This document shows positions 8,566 through 18,723 of a stretch of DNA of 64,000 nt, in pieces; the first letter of the stretch is position 1; each line of letters opens with the position of its first letter. The stretch is from assembly GCA_025351795.1 (NCBI GenBank), contig JANXVG010000037.1, positions 1 to 64,000 of the forward strand, given 5' to 3'. The position numbers and the translations under genes are program-made. This stretch comes from Salinibacterium sp. Lineage in GTDB: Bacteria; Actinomycetota; Actinomycetes; Actinomycetales; Microbacteriaceae. The notes beneath the pieces were generated by a model, which saw only the letters and a list, made by a program, of their open reading frames with translations, had not been told where the DNA came from and searched no databases.

Positions 8566-8898
8566 TTAGCCGCAGGTTACGGTGACGCCGTTCACGTCGT
8601 GCGCGCCCGCGCCGAGGGTGGCACACTGGGAGACCAGGGCACCAGCACCAGCGACCGACACGGCGATGATGATGATCGAAATCACCAGGAAGATGATGCC
8701 GAGCACGATCGCGACGGTGGCCGGGGTGTTCTTGACGCCGGCCTTCTTCGACTGCGACTTCGCGACAATTCCGAGGATGAGCCCGAGGAGCGAGAAGAAG
8801 AAAGCGACGATGAGGGCGACGATACCGAGCGTCTTGCCGGGAACCGGCACGGCGACGGCGGAAGGCGCTGGGGTGGTTGCTGGGGTGGGGTCAGTCAT
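8566..8898 (-). CDS. DUF4190-type small membrane protein
   Basis: 110 residues. A Pro/Thr/Ala-rich N terminus of about 20 residues precedes two membrane segments (TLGIVALIVAFFFSLLGLI and TVAIVLGIIFLVISIIIIAV) separated by a basic loop AKSQSKKAG, the layout of DUF4190 proteins. The C-terminal tail has two cysteines that could pair outside the membrane. The ATG at 8898 follows a GGAG ribosome site at normal spacing, so the longer open frame to 8985 is not used. Function unknown. It converges with trhO and diverges from the phosphofructokinase gene. Confidence 0.8.
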   Translation of the reverse strand: MTDPTPATTPAPSAVAVPVPGKTLGIVALIVAFFFSLLGLILGIVAKSQSKKAGVKNTPATVAIVLGIIFLVISIIIIAVSVAGAGALVSQCATLGAGAHDVNGVTVTCG

Positions 8899-9007
8899 GG
8901 GTTCTCCTGTCAAGCGGCTGCCCACATGGTGCGGGATCGACCTGACTCTATCGGTTACTGCGGGCTGGCAGCAAAGGTAGGCCACCCCACTCCGGGGGAG
9001 TCGCTAC

Positions 9008-10051
9008 ATGCACCACAATGGAGTCATGAGCATCGGCATCCTCACGAGCGGTGGCGACTGCCCCGGACTCAATGCAGTTATCCGCGGCGTCGTGCTCAAG
9101 GGCATCCAGATCTACAACAAAAAGTTCGTTGGGTTCAAGGACGGCTGGCGCGGCGTCATCGACGGCGACATCATTCCCCTTGAGCGCAAAGACATTCAGG
9201 GCATCGCCAAGCAGGGCGGTACGATTCTGGGCACCAGTCGCACCAACCCGTTTGAGGGCAATGGCGGCGCAGACCGCGTGCGTGAGAATATGCACAAGCT
9301 CGGCATCGACTCGCTCATCGCGATCGGCGGCGAAGGTACGCTCGCTGCGGCAAAGCGACTAACGGATGCTGGCATAAAGATCGTCGGTGTGCCGAAGACA
9401 GTAGACAACGACCTTTCGGCCACCGACTATACGTTCGGCTTCGACACCGCCGTGCAGATCGCCACCGAGGCGATGGATCGACTTCGCACGACGGGCGATT
9501 CCCATGGGCGCTGCATGGTCGCCGAGGTGATGGGCCGCCACGTCGGCTGGATCGCACTGCACTCCGGAATGGCCGCCGGTGCACACGCGATACTCATCCC
9601 CGAGCAGAAGACCAGTATCGAACAGCTCTGCGCCTGGGTGCGGTCAGCGAAAGATCGCGGGCGTGCGCCGCTCATCGTCGTGGCCGAAGGATTCAAGCTC
9701 GACTCGATGGACGACGCGCACTCCGAGCGTGGCCTCGACGCCTTCGGTCGACCGCGACTCGGCGGTATCGGCGACCTCCTCGCCCCGGAGATCGAAGCCC
9801 GCACCGGAGTCGAGACGCGCGCGACCACGCTCGGTCACATCCAGCGCGGCGGGACGCCGACCGCATACGACCGTGTACTCGCGACGCGCTACGGCATGGC
9901 GGCCGTCGACTCGGTGATCCACGCTCGCTGGGGCCGCATGGTGTCGCTCAGCGGCACATCCATCACCCATGTTGCGTTCGAGGATGCCCTCGGCAAGCTC
10001 AACACGGTACCCCAGTCCCGCTACGATGAGGCCGCTATCCTCTTCGGCTGA
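9008..10051 (+). CDS. pfkA: 6-phosphofructokinase
   Basis: 347 residues. It phosphorylates fructose 6-phosphate at C1 in glycolysis. Family signatures are ILTSGGDCPGLNAVIRG, IGGEGTL and VGVPKTVDNDL. The residue pair used to predict the phosphoryl donor is mixed: Gly in GGEGT is ATP-type, while Lys in PKTVDND is shared with PPi-type enzymes. This Gly/Lys combination is known from actinobacterial ATP-dependent enzymes, so ATP is the likelier donor. Two starts are possible: the ATG at 9008 has a strong GGGGGAG ribosome site 7 nt upstream, while the ATG at 9026 gives the more usual MSIGILTSGG start but has GGAG only 2 nt away. The first is taken. Confidence 0.93.
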   Translation: MHHNGVMSIGILTSGGDCPGLNAVIRGVVLKGIQIYNKKFVGFKDGWRGVIDGDIIPLERKDIQGIAKQGGTILGTSRTNPFEGNGGADRVRENMHKLGIDSLIAIGGEGTLAAAKRLTDAGIKIVGVPKTVDNDLSATDYTFGFDTAVQIATEAMDRLRTTGDSHGRCMVAEVMGRHVGWIALHSGMAAGAHAILIPEQKTSIEQLCAWVRSAKDRGRAPLIVVAEGFKLDSMDDAHSERGLDAFGRPRLGGIGDLLAPEIEARTGVETRATTLGHIQRGGTPTAYDRVLATRYGMAAVDSVIHARWGRMVSLSGTSITHVAFEDALGKLNTVPQSRYDEAAILFG

Positions 10052-10108
10052 CTCCGCTGGTCGGCACCGTCGGCTGGGTCCGCGCGGTTCCGTGGGACAC
10101 TGTCGCAC

Positions 10109-10516
10109 ATGAACACCACTTTCCTGGCCATCGCATCGGTGTTGATATTCACCGCCGCGGCAATCCACGTCCTGATCTTCTTCTTAGAAAGTGTGCTGTG
10201 GAGCAAACCGGAGACGTGGAAGCGCTTTGGCGTAGCAAGCCAGGCTGAGGCAGAAGTCATTCGACCGATGGCCTACAATCAAGGCTTCTACAACCTCTTC
10301 CTCGCGATGGGCGCCGGCGTCGGTCTGGTACTGATCGGCACAAGAACCTTTTTGGAGGCGGGTGTAGGAATCGCTTCCTTTGCCATCCTGAGTATGCTCC
10401 TCGCCGCGGTGGTGCTCATCACCTCAAGCCCGAAGCTCGCCCGCGCTGCGGCGCTCCAGGGGATGGCTCCGCTGCTTGGCGTGATATTTCTCGTTCTCGC
10501 CCTCGCGGTACCATAA
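10109..10516 (+). CDS. DUF1304 membrane protein
   Basis: 135 residues with four predicted membrane segments. The block ESVLWSKPETWKRFG and the motif YNQGFYNLFLAMGA identify DUF1304, a family of small integral membrane proteins of unknown function. It stands alone between pfkA and the secreted GH5 gene, with no operon partner. Confidence 0.85.
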   Translation: MNTTFLAIASVLIFTAAAIHVLIFFLESVLWSKPETWKRFGVASQAEAEVIRPMAYNQGFYNLFLAMGAGVGLVLIGTRTFLEAGVGIASFAILSMLLAAVVLITSSPKLARAAALQGMAPLLGVIFLVLALAVP

Positions 10517-10624
10517 ACGATTTCACTGAGCCATTTCATCGGGCGCTAGGCTCTGTGGCACAGGATAGTGAGCCCTCCACGAGCGCTTTGCCCGAGCAGC
10601 GCGTGACCGCGAAGGCACGACATT

Positions 10625-12667
10625 ATGGGGAAACGACGCTGGCGAGCGATCGCAACGACCGCCGTGGTGAGTGCGCTGATTGCCTCGAGCGTGGCGTTTG
10701 CGCCGGTCGCTGGTGCGGCATCCGCTGCGCCGACGCCTGTCGTGCAGGGGAACCACCTGGTAGATTCCCGTACAAACTCCGTGTTTGTTCCGCACGGAGT
10801 CAACTGGCCGAGCTTTGAGTATGCCTGCTGGCAGGGGTGGGGCTATTCCTCGAACACCTCAATGGCCGAGGCCGAGGCCATAGCATCGTGGAAAGTCACC
10901 GCGGTGCGAATTCCCCTCAACCAGGACTGCTGGCTGGGGCTTGCGGGTTCCCCGACTTCGGGAACGAAACAGGGATACCGCGCTGCGCTGCGCTCCTGGG
11001 TCGATACGCTCAACGCCGCTGGCCTCGTCGTGATCCTCGACCTGCATTCAACAGCCCCCGCCGGGTACCCGGCGCACGGCCAGCGGGCGATGGCGGATTC
11101 CCAGTCGGTGGCCTTCTGGCAGTCGGTGGCCGCCGCGTACTCAACATCGCCATCCGTGATGTTCGACGTGTTCAATGAGCCCTACTCGCGCTGGAACTCG
11201 ACGACGAACGCCTGGACGTTCCACCTCACCTGGGATTGTTGGAAGAATGGCGGATGTCAGGCCCCCGTCGAAGACGACTACACCGCGTCACTCAGCGGGT
11301 CGACCTTCACGGTCGCCGGAATGTCTCAACTAGTGGCAGCTGTGCGCGGGGCGGGTGCCGCCCAGCCGATCATGCTCGGCGGACTCGACTACAGCAACGA
11401 CCTCACCGGTTGGCTAGCGAATCGGCCGGCCGACGCCCAACTCGTGGCATCGTGGCACAACTACCCTGGGCAACGCTGTGACAGCGTGACCTGCTGGAAC
11501 GCCGAGGTCGCACCAGTCGCCGCGATTGTTCCCGTGGTGACCGGCGAATTCGGCGAAACAGACGGAGGCAACTCGTACCTCACCAACTTCATGGCATGGG
11601 CAGACGGCCTGGGCATCGGCTATGCGCCGTGGGCGTGGTGGCGGGTCTCCTCGACCGAGTCGCTCGACAACAGTCGCTACGCGTTGATCGGTGACACCGG
11701 GTTCGCGCCGAAAGCCCCCGCGGGAACCGCGTACTACAGCCACTTGGCGGGGTTACCAACGACATCAGTGATTCAGGTGAGCAGGATCTCGGGTGATGAA
11801 CGCTATGCGACCGCGGTCGCGATCTCCCACGCGTGGGTGCACGGCGCTGAGGTTGTGTATCTTGCGACCGGTGCCAACTACCCGGATGCTCTCAGCGCGG
11901 CACCAGCCGCAGCGGTTGCCGGTGGCCCCCTGTTGCTCACTCCGCCGGACTCGCTGCCGACGATCGTGCGCGACGAAATCGTCAGGCTCGCGCCCACCAC
12001 GATCGTCGTGGTGGGCGGTGAACAATCCATTTCGGCTGCGGTGGTAGCCGAACTCAGCGGGCTCGCGACGTCCGTACGCCGAGATGCCGGCATCGATCGA
12101 TACGAGACTTCGCGTGAGATCAACGCGCACGCGTTCACAACACCAGTCGCTGCGGCATTCGTCGCGACCGGCGCCACGTTTCCAGATGCGCTGAGCGCAT
12201 CCGCGGCGGCGGGTGCGCATAGCCAGCCCGTGGTTCTCGTAAACGGCGCGCTCACGGCCGTCGATGCTCCGACCGCCATTCTTCTCAAGGCGCTAGACCC
12301 GAGTGCCCTGACCCTGGCCGGTGGCCCGGCATCCATCTCCTTGGGCATGGAGGATGCTTTGCGCGCGACGATAGCGGCGGTGCAGCGCTTGGGCGGGACT
12401 GACCGATACGCCACATCGGGTGCCATCAATCGCGGTTTGTTCACGACCGCGCCCATTGTCTACCTCGCCACGGGCAGCGGCTTCGCGGACGCTCTGGCTG
12501 GGGCGGCACTCGCCGGTCGCGACCACGCTCCGCTCTACGTCGTACCGAGCACCTGCGTGCCGGGGTACGTGCTCGAGGACCTTGTGCAACGTGGCACTAA
12601 ACAGGTCGTGCTGCTCGGGGGCGATGGCGTGCTCGGCGCTGCGGTAGAGAGCCTGACCTCCTGCTAG
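10625..12667 (+). CDS. Secreted GH5 glycoside hydrolase with three cell wall-binding repeats (CWB2)
   Basis: 680 residues. A signal peptide (about residues 1-34, ending VAGAASA) leads to a GH5 barrel: [17 protein letters not shown] at the start, acid/base Glu185 in DVFNEPYS and nucleophile Glu308 in VTGEFGET. The barrel ends near residue 380. Three CWB2 repeats of about 95 residues follow, each starting with an R(I/D/L)xGxxRYxT pattern ([32 protein letters not shown]). CWB2 domains attach proteins non-covalently to cell-wall polymers, so this is a cellulase/endoglucanase-like enzyme held on the cell surface. Substrate not determinable. Its stop shares CTAG with the convergent hemL stop. Confidence 0.88.
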   Translation: MGKRRWRAIATTAVVSALIASSVAFAPVAGAASAAPTPVVQGNHLVDSRTNSVFVPHGVNWPSFEYACWQGWGYSSNTSMAEAEAIASWKVTAVRIPLNQDCWLGLAGSPTSGTKQGYRAALRSWVDTLNAAGLVVILDLHSTAPAGYPAHGQRAMADSQSVAFWQSVAAAYSTSPSVMFDVFNEPYSRWNSTTNAWTFHLTWDCWKNGGCQAPVEDDYTASLSGSTFTVAGMSQLVAAVRGAGAAQPIMLGGLDYSNDLTGWLANRPADAQLVASWHNYPGQRCDSVTCWNAEVAPVAAIVPVVTGEFGETDGGNSYLTNFMAWADGLGIGYAPWAWWRVSSTESLDNSRYALIGDTGFAPKAPAGTAYYSHLAGLPTTSVIQVSRISGDERYATAVAISHAWVHGAEVVYLATGANYPDALSAAPAAAVAGGPLLLTPPDSLPTIVRDEIVRLAPTTIVVVGGEQSISAAVVAELSGLATSVRRDAGIDRYETSREINAHAFTTPVAAAFVATGATFPDALSASAAAGAHSQPVVLVNGALTAVDAPTAILLKALDPSALTLAGGPASISLGMEDALRATIAAVQRLGGTDRYATSGAINRGLFTTAPIVYLATGSGFADALAGAALAGRDHAPLYVVPSTCVPGYVLEDLVQRGTKQVVLLGGDGVLGAAVESLTSC

Positions 12668-13956
12668 GACACAGCCGCGGCAGCCCTCGCAGCGGCGGGG
12701 AGCGCGTCGAGAACACGGTTCACCGCCGCGTCGTCGTGCGCCGCCGAGACAAACCACGCCTCGAAGACCGAGGGTGGCAGCGAGACGCCCGCATTGAGCA
12801 TCGCGTGGAAGAACGGCGGGTAGCGGAACGCATCCTGCGCCCTGACGTCAGCGTAGTTACGAGGCGAACCCTCACGGAAGGCGAAGGAGAACAGGTTTCC
12901 TGCGCGCTGCACAGAGTGCGCCACGCCTTCGGCAGCGAGCGCCTTGGAGGTCTCTGCCGAGATCGTGGCGGCGACCGCATCGAGCGTGGCATAGACGGCC
13001 TCATCGGCAAGCTTCAGGGTGGCGATACCGGCCGCGACGGCAACCGGGTTTCCGCTGAGGGTGCCAGCTTGGTACACCGCTCCGAGCGGAGCGAGGTGGT
13101 TCATGATCTCTGCACGCGCCCCCAGCGCGGCGAGCGGCATCCCGCCTCCGACCACCTTGCCGAACGTAACGATATCGGGCGTCCACTCGGTCGACTCGAA
13201 CCCCCACCAGCCGCTCGCGCCAACCCGGAAGCCGGTGAGCACCTCATCGAGTATTACGAGCGCGCCAGCCTCGTGAGCGATTGCGGCGAGCGCCGCATTG
13301 AATCCCGCATCCGGTGCGACGACGCCCATGTTAGCCGCAGCGGCCTCGACAATAATTGCGGCGATTCGGGATCCGTGTTCGGCGAATGCCGCGCGCACGA
13401 CCTCGAGGTCGTTGTACGGCAACACCAGGGTGAGCGCCGCGACGGCTGATGGAACACCGGCCGAACCGGGCAGCGACAGCGTGGCAACGCCCGATCCGGC
13501 TTCGGCAAGCAGTGCGTCGGAGTGACCGTGGTAGTGACCGGCGAACTTCACCAGCAGGTCGCGACCGGTGAAACCGCGCGCGAGCCGGATGGCCGTCATG
13601 GTCGCCTCGGTGCCGGTCGAGACGAGGCGCACTTTGTCGATCGCTGAAACACGGCCGAGAATTGCCTCGGCCAGAATCGTCTCGCTGGGAGTAGATGCCC
13701 CAAACGAGAGTCCGTTCGCCGCGGCGGACTGCACCGCGTCGATGACCGCCGGATGCGCGTGCCCGAGAATCGCCGGACCCCACGAACACACAAGGTCGAC
13801 GTACTCGCGCCCCTCAACATCCGTAATATATGGTCCGCGCGCAGAAACGAATGCGCGTGGAGTGCCGCCAACCGCACCGAAGGCGCGCACCGGCGAGTTC
13901 ACGCCACCCGGTATCGAACGTTTCGCGCGAGCAAAAGCCTCGCCGTTCGATATCAC
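12664..13956 (-). CDS. hemL: Glutamate-1-semialdehyde 2,1-aminomutase
   Basis: 430 residues. A PLP enzyme that makes 5-aminolevulinate in the C5 pathway. [18 protein letters not shown] at the start is diagnostic, and the cofactor lysine is Lys267 in [12 protein letters not shown]. It is the last gene of the haem operon; its GTG overlaps the hemB stop by 4 nt (GTGA). It ends facing the GH5 gene. Confidence 0.96.
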   Translation of the reverse strand: MISNGEAFARAKRSIPGGVNSPVRAFGAVGGTPRAFVSARGPYITDVEGREYVDLVCSWGPAILGHAHPAVIDAVQSAAANGLSFGASTPSETILAEAILGRVSAIDKVRLVSTGTEATMTAIRLARGFTGRDLLVKFAGHYHGHSDALLAEAGSGVATLSLPGSAGVPSAVAALTLVLPYNDLEVVRAAFAEHGSRIAAIIVEAAAANMGVVAPDAGFNAALAAIAHEAGALVILDEVLTGFRVGASGWWGFESTEWTPDIVTFGKVVGGGMPLAALGARAEIMNHLAPLGAVYQAGTLSGNPVAVAAGIATLKLADEAVYATLDAVAATISAETSKALAAEGVAHSVQRAGNLFSFAFREGSPRNYADVRAQDAFRYPPFFHAMLNAGVSLPPSVFEAWFVSAAHDDAAVNRVLDALPAAARAAAAVS

Positions 13957-14936
13957 GTCAACAACCCAGCGAGTTCGAGCGCGAAATAGCTGAGCACGGC
14001 ATCGGCTCCCGCCCGTCGGATACTCGTCATCGCTTCCAGAATTGCCCGCTCGCGATCAATCCACCCGTTTGCCGCGGCCGCCTCGATCATCGCGTACTCA
14101 CCCGACACCTGGTAAGCCCACACCGGCACTGTGCTCACCGCAGCCGCATCGGCCAGCACATCGAGGTAGCTCATCGCGGGCTTGACCATCACTACGTCTG
14201 CGCCTTCCTCGATGTCAAGCAGCATCTCGCGTAGACCCGCTCGTCGGTTCGCGGGGTCAAGTTGATAGGTACGCCGGTCACCCTCTAGCGACGACTGCAC
14301 CGCTTCCCTAAACGGACCGTAAAAGGCAGATGCATACTTCGCTGAGTAGGCGAGGATAGCGGTGTCGGCGCGGCCAGCCCCATCAAGAGCGTCGCGCACC
14401 GCGGCGACCTGGCCGTCCATCATGCCGCTGAGGCCGAGCAGTTCTGAGCCAGCATCCGCCTGGGCGAGCGCCATGTCGCGGTAGCGCAGCAACGAGGCGT
14501 CGTTATCGACCCGACCAGCGGCGTCGAGTACTCCGCAATGCCCATGATCGGTGAACTCATCGAGGCACAGGTCGGTCTGCACCACGATGGCATCACCCGC
14601 CTCTGAGACGGCGACACGAGTGGCGACATTAAGAATGCCGTTCGGATCGGTCGCACCCGATCCGATCGCATCTTTCCTCTCGGGTACCCCGAACAACATC
14701 ACCCCACCGATGCCGAGCGACGCGGCCTCAGCCACCACGCGACGCAACGAATCGAGCGAGTGTTGCATGACGCCGGGCATCGACGATATGGCAATCGGCT
14801 CGATGATCGCCTCGCGCACGAACAGCGGCAGGATCAGCTCGGCCGGCGAGACGCGCGTCTCGGTGACCAACCTGCGCATGGCTGGAGTAGCGCGCAGACG
14901 CCGCGGACGAATTCGCGGATGCACCGCATCGGTCAT
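13953..14936 (-). CDS. hemB: Porphobilinogen synthase (delta-aminolevulinate dehydratase)
   Basis: 327 residues. It condenses two 5-aminolevulinate molecules to porphobilinogen. Both active-site lysine regions are present: [17 protein letters not shown] and [12 protein letters not shown], with Lys252 the likely Schiff-base residue. The metal-site segment reads [19 protein letters not shown] and has only two cysteines, consistent with a magnesium-type rather than three-Cys zinc-type enzyme. Overlaps both hemD and hemL by 4 nt. Confidence 0.96.
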   Translation of the reverse strand: MTDAVHPRIRPRRLRATPAMRRLVTETRVSPAELILPLFVREAIIEPIAISSMPGVMQHSLDSLRRVVAEAASLGIGGVMLFGVPERKDAIGSGATDPNGILNVATRVAVSEAGDAIVVQTDLCLDEFTDHGHCGVLDAAGRVDNDASLLRYRDMALAQADAGSELLGLSGMMDGQVAAVRDALDGAGRADTAILAYSAKYASAFYGPFREAVQSSLEGDRRTYQLDPANRRAGLREMLLDIEEGADVVMVKPAMSYLDVLADAAAVSTVPVWAYQVSGEYAMIEAAAANGWIDRERAILEAMTSIRRAGADAVLSYFALELAGLLT

Positions 14937-15709
14937 CGGGATTCCTGCCGCGCCGAGTGACCAGCGTGCTCAACCAGCGCTGCCACGAGCGACTCCGCAG
15001 AGCGAAGCTCGGCAATCACATCCACGCGCAGACCGGCCGCGCGGGCGTCGAACGCGGTGCGGGGACCAATACAGGCCACCAGGGTCGCTTGCGGCAGGGG
15101 TGCCAGTTGCGCGGCCACCTGACGCGCGACACTGCCCGAGGTCACGAGCACCGCCCCGATGCGACCGGATGCGACATCCGCTCGTACCGGATCCGCGACA
15201 GGAACGCCCACGGTGCGATACGCGGAGATGAACTGCACCTCAAGCCCGAGCCCGGCGAGCCCGGATACCAGAATGGGCTCCGCGATATCGGACTGGGGAA
15301 TGAGAACACGGCCGTGAATTTCGGCCCGCGGCCACTCTTTCACGAGCCCACGCGCGCTGTTGTCGCTCACCGGAACGAAGTCGACTTTGTGACCGGCGAG
15401 GGCGAGAGCGGCTCCTGTCGTCTCTCCAACCGCGGCGATCTTGGTCTTTTTCGGGATGTTGATGCCTTGGCTCACGAGCACATCCACCGTCGTCGCGCTC
15501 GTAATGACGATCCAGTCGAACTGACCGTCCTGCAACTCGTAGAGCGCGTTGGCGAGCCCCTGCGCGTCGTCTGTGCTCGCGAAATTGATGAGCGGTGCGA
15601 TCACCGGAATGGCACCGTGCACACGCAACTGCGCCGCCACCCCGTCCCCCCACTTGCCCCCTCGTGGTACGAGCACGCGCCAGCCGGCCAGCGGTTTCGA
15701 CGGGGTCAT
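14933..15709 (-). CDS. hemD: Uroporphyrinogen-III synthase
   Basis: 258 residues. It cyclises hydroxymethylbilane with inversion of ring D. HemD is poorly conserved, but [29 protein letters not shown] and [15 protein letters not shown] fit the two-domain Rossmann-like fold, and the position between hemC and hemB supports the call. It is a stand-alone gene, not the hemD-cobA fusion found in some bacteria. Confidence 0.9.
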   Translation of the reverse strand: MTPSKPLAGWRVLVPRGGKWGDGVAAQLRVHGAIPVIAPLINFASTDDAQGLANALYELQDGQFDWIVITSATTVDVLVSQGINIPKKTKIAAVGETTGAALALAGHKVDFVPVSDNSARGLVKEWPRAEIHGRVLIPQSDIAEPILVSGLAGLGLEVQFISAYRTVGVPVADPVRADVASGRIGAVLVTSGSVARQVAAQLAPLPQATLVACIGPRTAFDARAAGLRVDVIAELRSAESLVAALVEHAGHSARQESR

Positions 15710-16626
15710 CTGGTCGCCCCGAGCGGTGCGAGGTCGGCAGCGCCCGCGTCAAGCAACTCGGTCGCCACTCGCTGCGCGACATCGAGCGCCGGGAACTTTG
15801 AGTCGGAAATGTAGAGGGCGTGCGAAGCGGTGATCCGCTGACTTCCGTCGAGGCTGTAGATGCGCGCGGAGAGGAAGATCAGGCCATCATCCATAAAAGC
15901 GTTCGCCGCGACCGGCGCAGCGCACCCAGCCTCAAGCAATGCGAGCAGCGTGCGCTCAGCTTCGACGATCATGCGTGTGTGTGTGTGGTCGAGCTTCTTG
16001 ACGAGTCTTTCGTCACCCGTGCGCACTTCGATCGCGAGGGCACCCTGGCCCGGTGCGGTCGGCCAGCCATCGATGCCGAGAAGCTCGGTCGCCGCATCGA
16101 GTCGGCCGAGACGATCGAGGCCAGCAGCGGCAAGAACCACGGCGTCAAGGGCGCCGCTCGTGACCATGCCAAGACGAGTGTCGACATTGCCGCGGATGTC
16201 GACCACCTCGAGATCGGGTCGGCGAGCCCGCAATTGGGCGGTGCGACGCGGGGACCCGGTACCGACTCTGGCCGCCTCCGGAAGCGAGTAGAGCGTGAGA
16301 CCGTCACGCGCGCAGAGTGCGTCACGCGCATCCGCGCGCTGGGGAATCGCCGCGATGACCAGACCGGGGTGCGGTGCGGTCGGTAAGTCTTTGAGCGAGT
16401 GCACGATGAGGTCACATCCGCCGTTGAGCAGGGCGTCGCGCAAGGCAGTCGCGAAGACGCCGGTGCCGCCGATCTCAGAGAGCGACCCGGGTGACACGTC
16501 GCCCGTGGTGGTCACCGTCACGATCTCGACGGTGGTTCCGCCGTCGCCAGACAGCTTCGCCGCTATGGTCGCCGTTTGGGCGAGGGCGAGGGCGCTTCCT
16601 CGCGTGCCGATCCGGATACTCGTCAT
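15706..16626 (-). CDS. hemC: Hydroxymethylbilane synthase (porphobilinogen deaminase)
   Basis: 306 residues. It polymerises four porphobilinogens on a dipyrromethane cofactor attached to Cys235 in LEAGCAAPVAA. The N terminus IRIGTRGSALALAQT and VHSLKDLPTAPHPGL are family signatures. A (GT)6 run at 15975-15986 encodes part of DHTHTRM, a possible slippage site. Overlaps hemD by 4 nt and lies 7 bp after hemH. Confidence 0.96.
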   Translation of the reverse strand: MTSIRIGTRGSALALAQTATIAAKLSGDGGTTVEIVTVTTTGDVSPGSLSEIGGTGVFATALRDALLNGGCDLIVHSLKDLPTAPHPGLVIAAIPQRADARDALCARDGLTLYSLPEAARVGTGSPRRTAQLRARRPDLEVVDIRGNVDTRLGMVTSGALDAVVLAAAGLDRLGRLDAATELLGIDGWPTAPGQGALAIEVRTGDERLVKKLDHTHTRMIVEAERTLLALLEAGCAAPVAANAFMDDGLIFLSARIYSLDGSQRITASHALYISDSKFPALDVAQRVATELLDAGAADLAPLGATR

Positions 16627-16633
16627 GTATTAC

Positions 16634-17782
16634 CTAGGGTGCCAGACCCGCGAGCGCAGGCTTGAATCCCAACCTCACGTTTTCACAACAACCCGGCCGA
16701 CAGACGTCGTACCACGGCCCGAGATCGGTGAGTGCGGGGCGCTTGCTGGTGGCCACGCCGTCTCGCCGCTCAAGCACGAGATCCACGAGTCCCGCGACAA
16801 AAGCGGGGTGGATGCCTGGAGTCGGCACGCGCGCGGCGAAGACCCCATTCTCGTGCGCGGTCTGCATCGCTTCGGTGTCAAGATCCCATTTAACTTCCAT
16901 GTGGTCGCTGATGAAACCCAACGGAACAATGACCACCGCTGTGACGCCGTCGGCGGCCAGTCGGCGAATCGAATCGTTGATGTCGGGCTCGAGCCACGGC
17001 TGCGCCGGTGGGCCAGAGCGCGATTGGTACACGAGCTCCCACTCGATGTCTGGATGCTCGCGCATCACGACGGCAGCAACAGCTCTATGTTGCGCCGCAT
17101 ATGCCCCCTCCGGTCCGAATCCCCGCTCACCTGGTCCGCTTTTCGCAGCATCAGCGGATGGGATGGAATGGGTGGAGAAAAGCACGCGCGTGTTCGCGGG
17201 TGTCGCGCCGCGAGCCGCGCAATCTTCCAGCCCCTGACGCACGCCGTCAATGAAAGGCTGCACAAATCCCGGATGGTCAAAAAATTGGCGCACCTTGTCA
17301 ATCTGGATGACACCGCCCAATCCGGTCTCCTCAAGTGCGATCGCGTAATCCTCACGATACTGGCGACAACTCGAGTACGAACTGTACGCGCTCGTGCCGA
17401 TCGCGAGCAGCTTCGTGAAGCCTCGCTCGTTGGCCTCGACTAGTGCTTCACGCAGGTACGGATCCCAGTTGCGGTTGCCCCAGAGCACTGGCAGTTCGAT
17501 GCCGCGGCTCGCTAGCTCGGCCTCGAGCGCAGCCTTAAGCGCACGGTTCTGGTCATTGATCGGGCTGATGCCCCCGAAGGCCCGGTAGTGGTGGGCAACC
17601 TCTTCGAGCCGATCTTCCGGAATTCCGCGCCCCCGCGTGACGTTACGCAAAAACGGGATGACGTCATCCTGCCCTTCTGGCCCGCCAAAGCTCGCTAATA
17701 AGATCGCATCGTATGCGACGGGCGTCTCCACGTGTTCTGCCCCGGAAGCCGCGGCAGAGGTTGCGCCCAGAACAGTGCTCAC
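16634..17782 (-). CDS. hemH: Coproporphyrin III ferrochelatase
   Basis: 382 residues. It inserts ferrous iron into the porphyrin. Key blocks are LLASFGGPEGQDDVIPFLRNVTRG, LLAIGTSAYSSYSSCRQYRED and VLFSTHSIP, the last carrying the catalytic His. The adjoining hemQ shows that the substrate should be coproporphyrin III rather than protoporphyrin IX (cpfC in newer naming). Near the C terminus DVCRPGCCENV is a cysteine cluster; with the earlier Cys of SCRQY it could bind the [2Fe-2S] cluster reported for actinobacterial ferrochelatases. GTG start overlapping the hemQ stop by 4 nt. Confidence 0.94.
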   Translation of the reverse strand: MSTVLGATSAAASGAEHVETPVAYDAILLASFGGPEGQDDVIPFLRNVTRGRGIPEDRLEEVAHHYRAFGGISPINDQNRALKAALEAELASRGIELPVLWGNRNWDPYLREALVEANERGFTKLLAIGTSAYSSYSSCRQYREDYAIALEETGLGGVIQIDKVRQFFDHPGFVQPFIDGVRQGLEDCAARGATPANTRVLFSTHSIPSADAAKSGPGERGFGPEGAYAAQHRAVAAVVMREHPDIEWELVYQSRSGPPAQPWLEPDINDSIRRLAADGVTAVVIVPLGFISDHMEVKWDLDTEAMQTAHENGVFAARVPTPGIHPAFVAGLVDLVLERRDGVATSKRPALTDLGPWYDVCRPGCCENVRLGFKPALAGLAP

Positions 17783-18447
17783 GCAATTACCTCGGCGATC
17801 TCCTCGAGAGAAATCCGACGGCCGGTGAAGAACGGAACTTCTTCGCGCACGTGGCGGCGGGCCTCCGTCTGGCGCAGCTGGCGCATCAGATCGACGAGCT
17901 CAACGAGCTCAGCGGCCTCGAGAGCCAGTATCCACTCATAGTCGCCGAGAGCAAAGCTCGCGACCGTGTTGGCGAGCACTTTCGGATGCTCGGAGCCCTT
18001 ACGCCCATGCTCGCCGAGCATAGCTTTGCGTTCGTCGTCTGGCAGCAAGTACCAGTCGTAGCTGCGCACGAACGGATATACGGTCACCCACGCTTCAGGC
18101 GCGAGCCCCTTCATGAATGACGGCAGATGGCTGCTCGTGAACTCAGCGTCGCGGTGTACGCCCATCGCGTTCCACGTCGGCAGCAAGCTCGACAAGAGTT
18201 CGGTGCGACGCAATTCACGCAAGGCCCACTGAAGCGACTGCGGGTCAGAGCCGTACAGCCAGATCATGAGATCGGCATCCGCTCGGAGCCCGGAAACGTC
18301 GTAGAACCCGCGCACGGTGACACCGGCGGCTTCGACGGCCTGCACGGCTGGCAGCAGGTCGCTGCGGATGGCCGCACGGGAAGGGTCGCGGCGCAGCACG
18401 GCCCAGAGGGTGTAGCCGAGTTCAACGGGCAGGGTGTTCGTACTCAT
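17779..18447 (-). CDS. hemQ: Coproheme decarboxylase (HemQ, chlorite dismutase-like)
   Basis: 222 residues. It converts coprohaem to haem b by decarboxylating two propionates in a peroxide-dependent reaction. The family core is seen in DADLMIWLYGSDPQSLQWALRELRRT, AWVTVYPFVRSYDWYLLP (with the Tyr thought to act catalytically in actinobacterial HemQ) and HGRKGSEHPKVLANTVASFALGDYEWILALEA. It lacks the chlorite dismutase active-site pattern expected of true chlorite-degrading enzymes. First gene of the second half of the haem cluster, with an AGAGG ribosome site. Confidence 0.93.
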   Translation of the reverse strand: MSTNTLPVELGYTLWAVLRRDPSRAAIRSDLLPAVQAVEAAGVTVRGFYDVSGLRADADLMIWLYGSDPQSLQWALRELRRTELLSSLLPTWNAMGVHRDAEFTSSHLPSFMKGLAPEAWVTVYPFVRSYDWYLLPDDERKAMLGEHGRKGSEHPKVLANTVASFALGDYEWILALEAAELVELVDLMRQLRQTEARRHVREEVPFFTGRRISLEEIAEVIA

Positions 18448-18489
18448 GGTTCTATCCTCTCCCGGCTGAGAGGGCGGAGCGAATCGGGC

Positions 18490-18723
18490 CTAGTCGTCGT
18501 CGCTCAGAAATGCCCAAGCCACGAGACCCGCGACGGCGACGGCGAGTGTCGTGGCCGCAACAATCCATGGCACCGGGTTGGCCTGGTACGAGGTTTTTGC
18601 ACGCGTCATGAGCTCACCAAACCGCTTCGGCACGTTGAGTTTGTCTTCAATCGCGTCGAGGGTGCTCTCGAGTTCGGCGCGCGTCGCGGCGATCCGGCTT
18701 TCGATGGAACTTGGGTCGGTCAT
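18490..18723 (-). CDS. DUF3618 small membrane protein
   Basis: 77 residues. IESRIAATRAELESTLDAIEDKLNVPKRF is the DUF3618 pattern: a short amphipathic or coiled-coil helix followed by one C-terminal membrane segment (PWIVAATTLAVAVAGLVAWAF). Function unknown. It overlaps the holin-X-like gene by 4 nt and belongs to a trio of envelope proteins that sits inside the haem cluster. Confidence 0.85.
   Translation of the reverse strand: MTDPSSIESRIAATRAELESTLDAIEDKLNVPKRFGELMTRAKTSYQANPVPWIVAATTLAVAVAGLVAWAFLSDDD

Noticed and set aside
16295-17443. 382-codon open frame on the plus strand
   Set aside because: Antisense to hemC and hemH; no ribosome site or recognisable domain.
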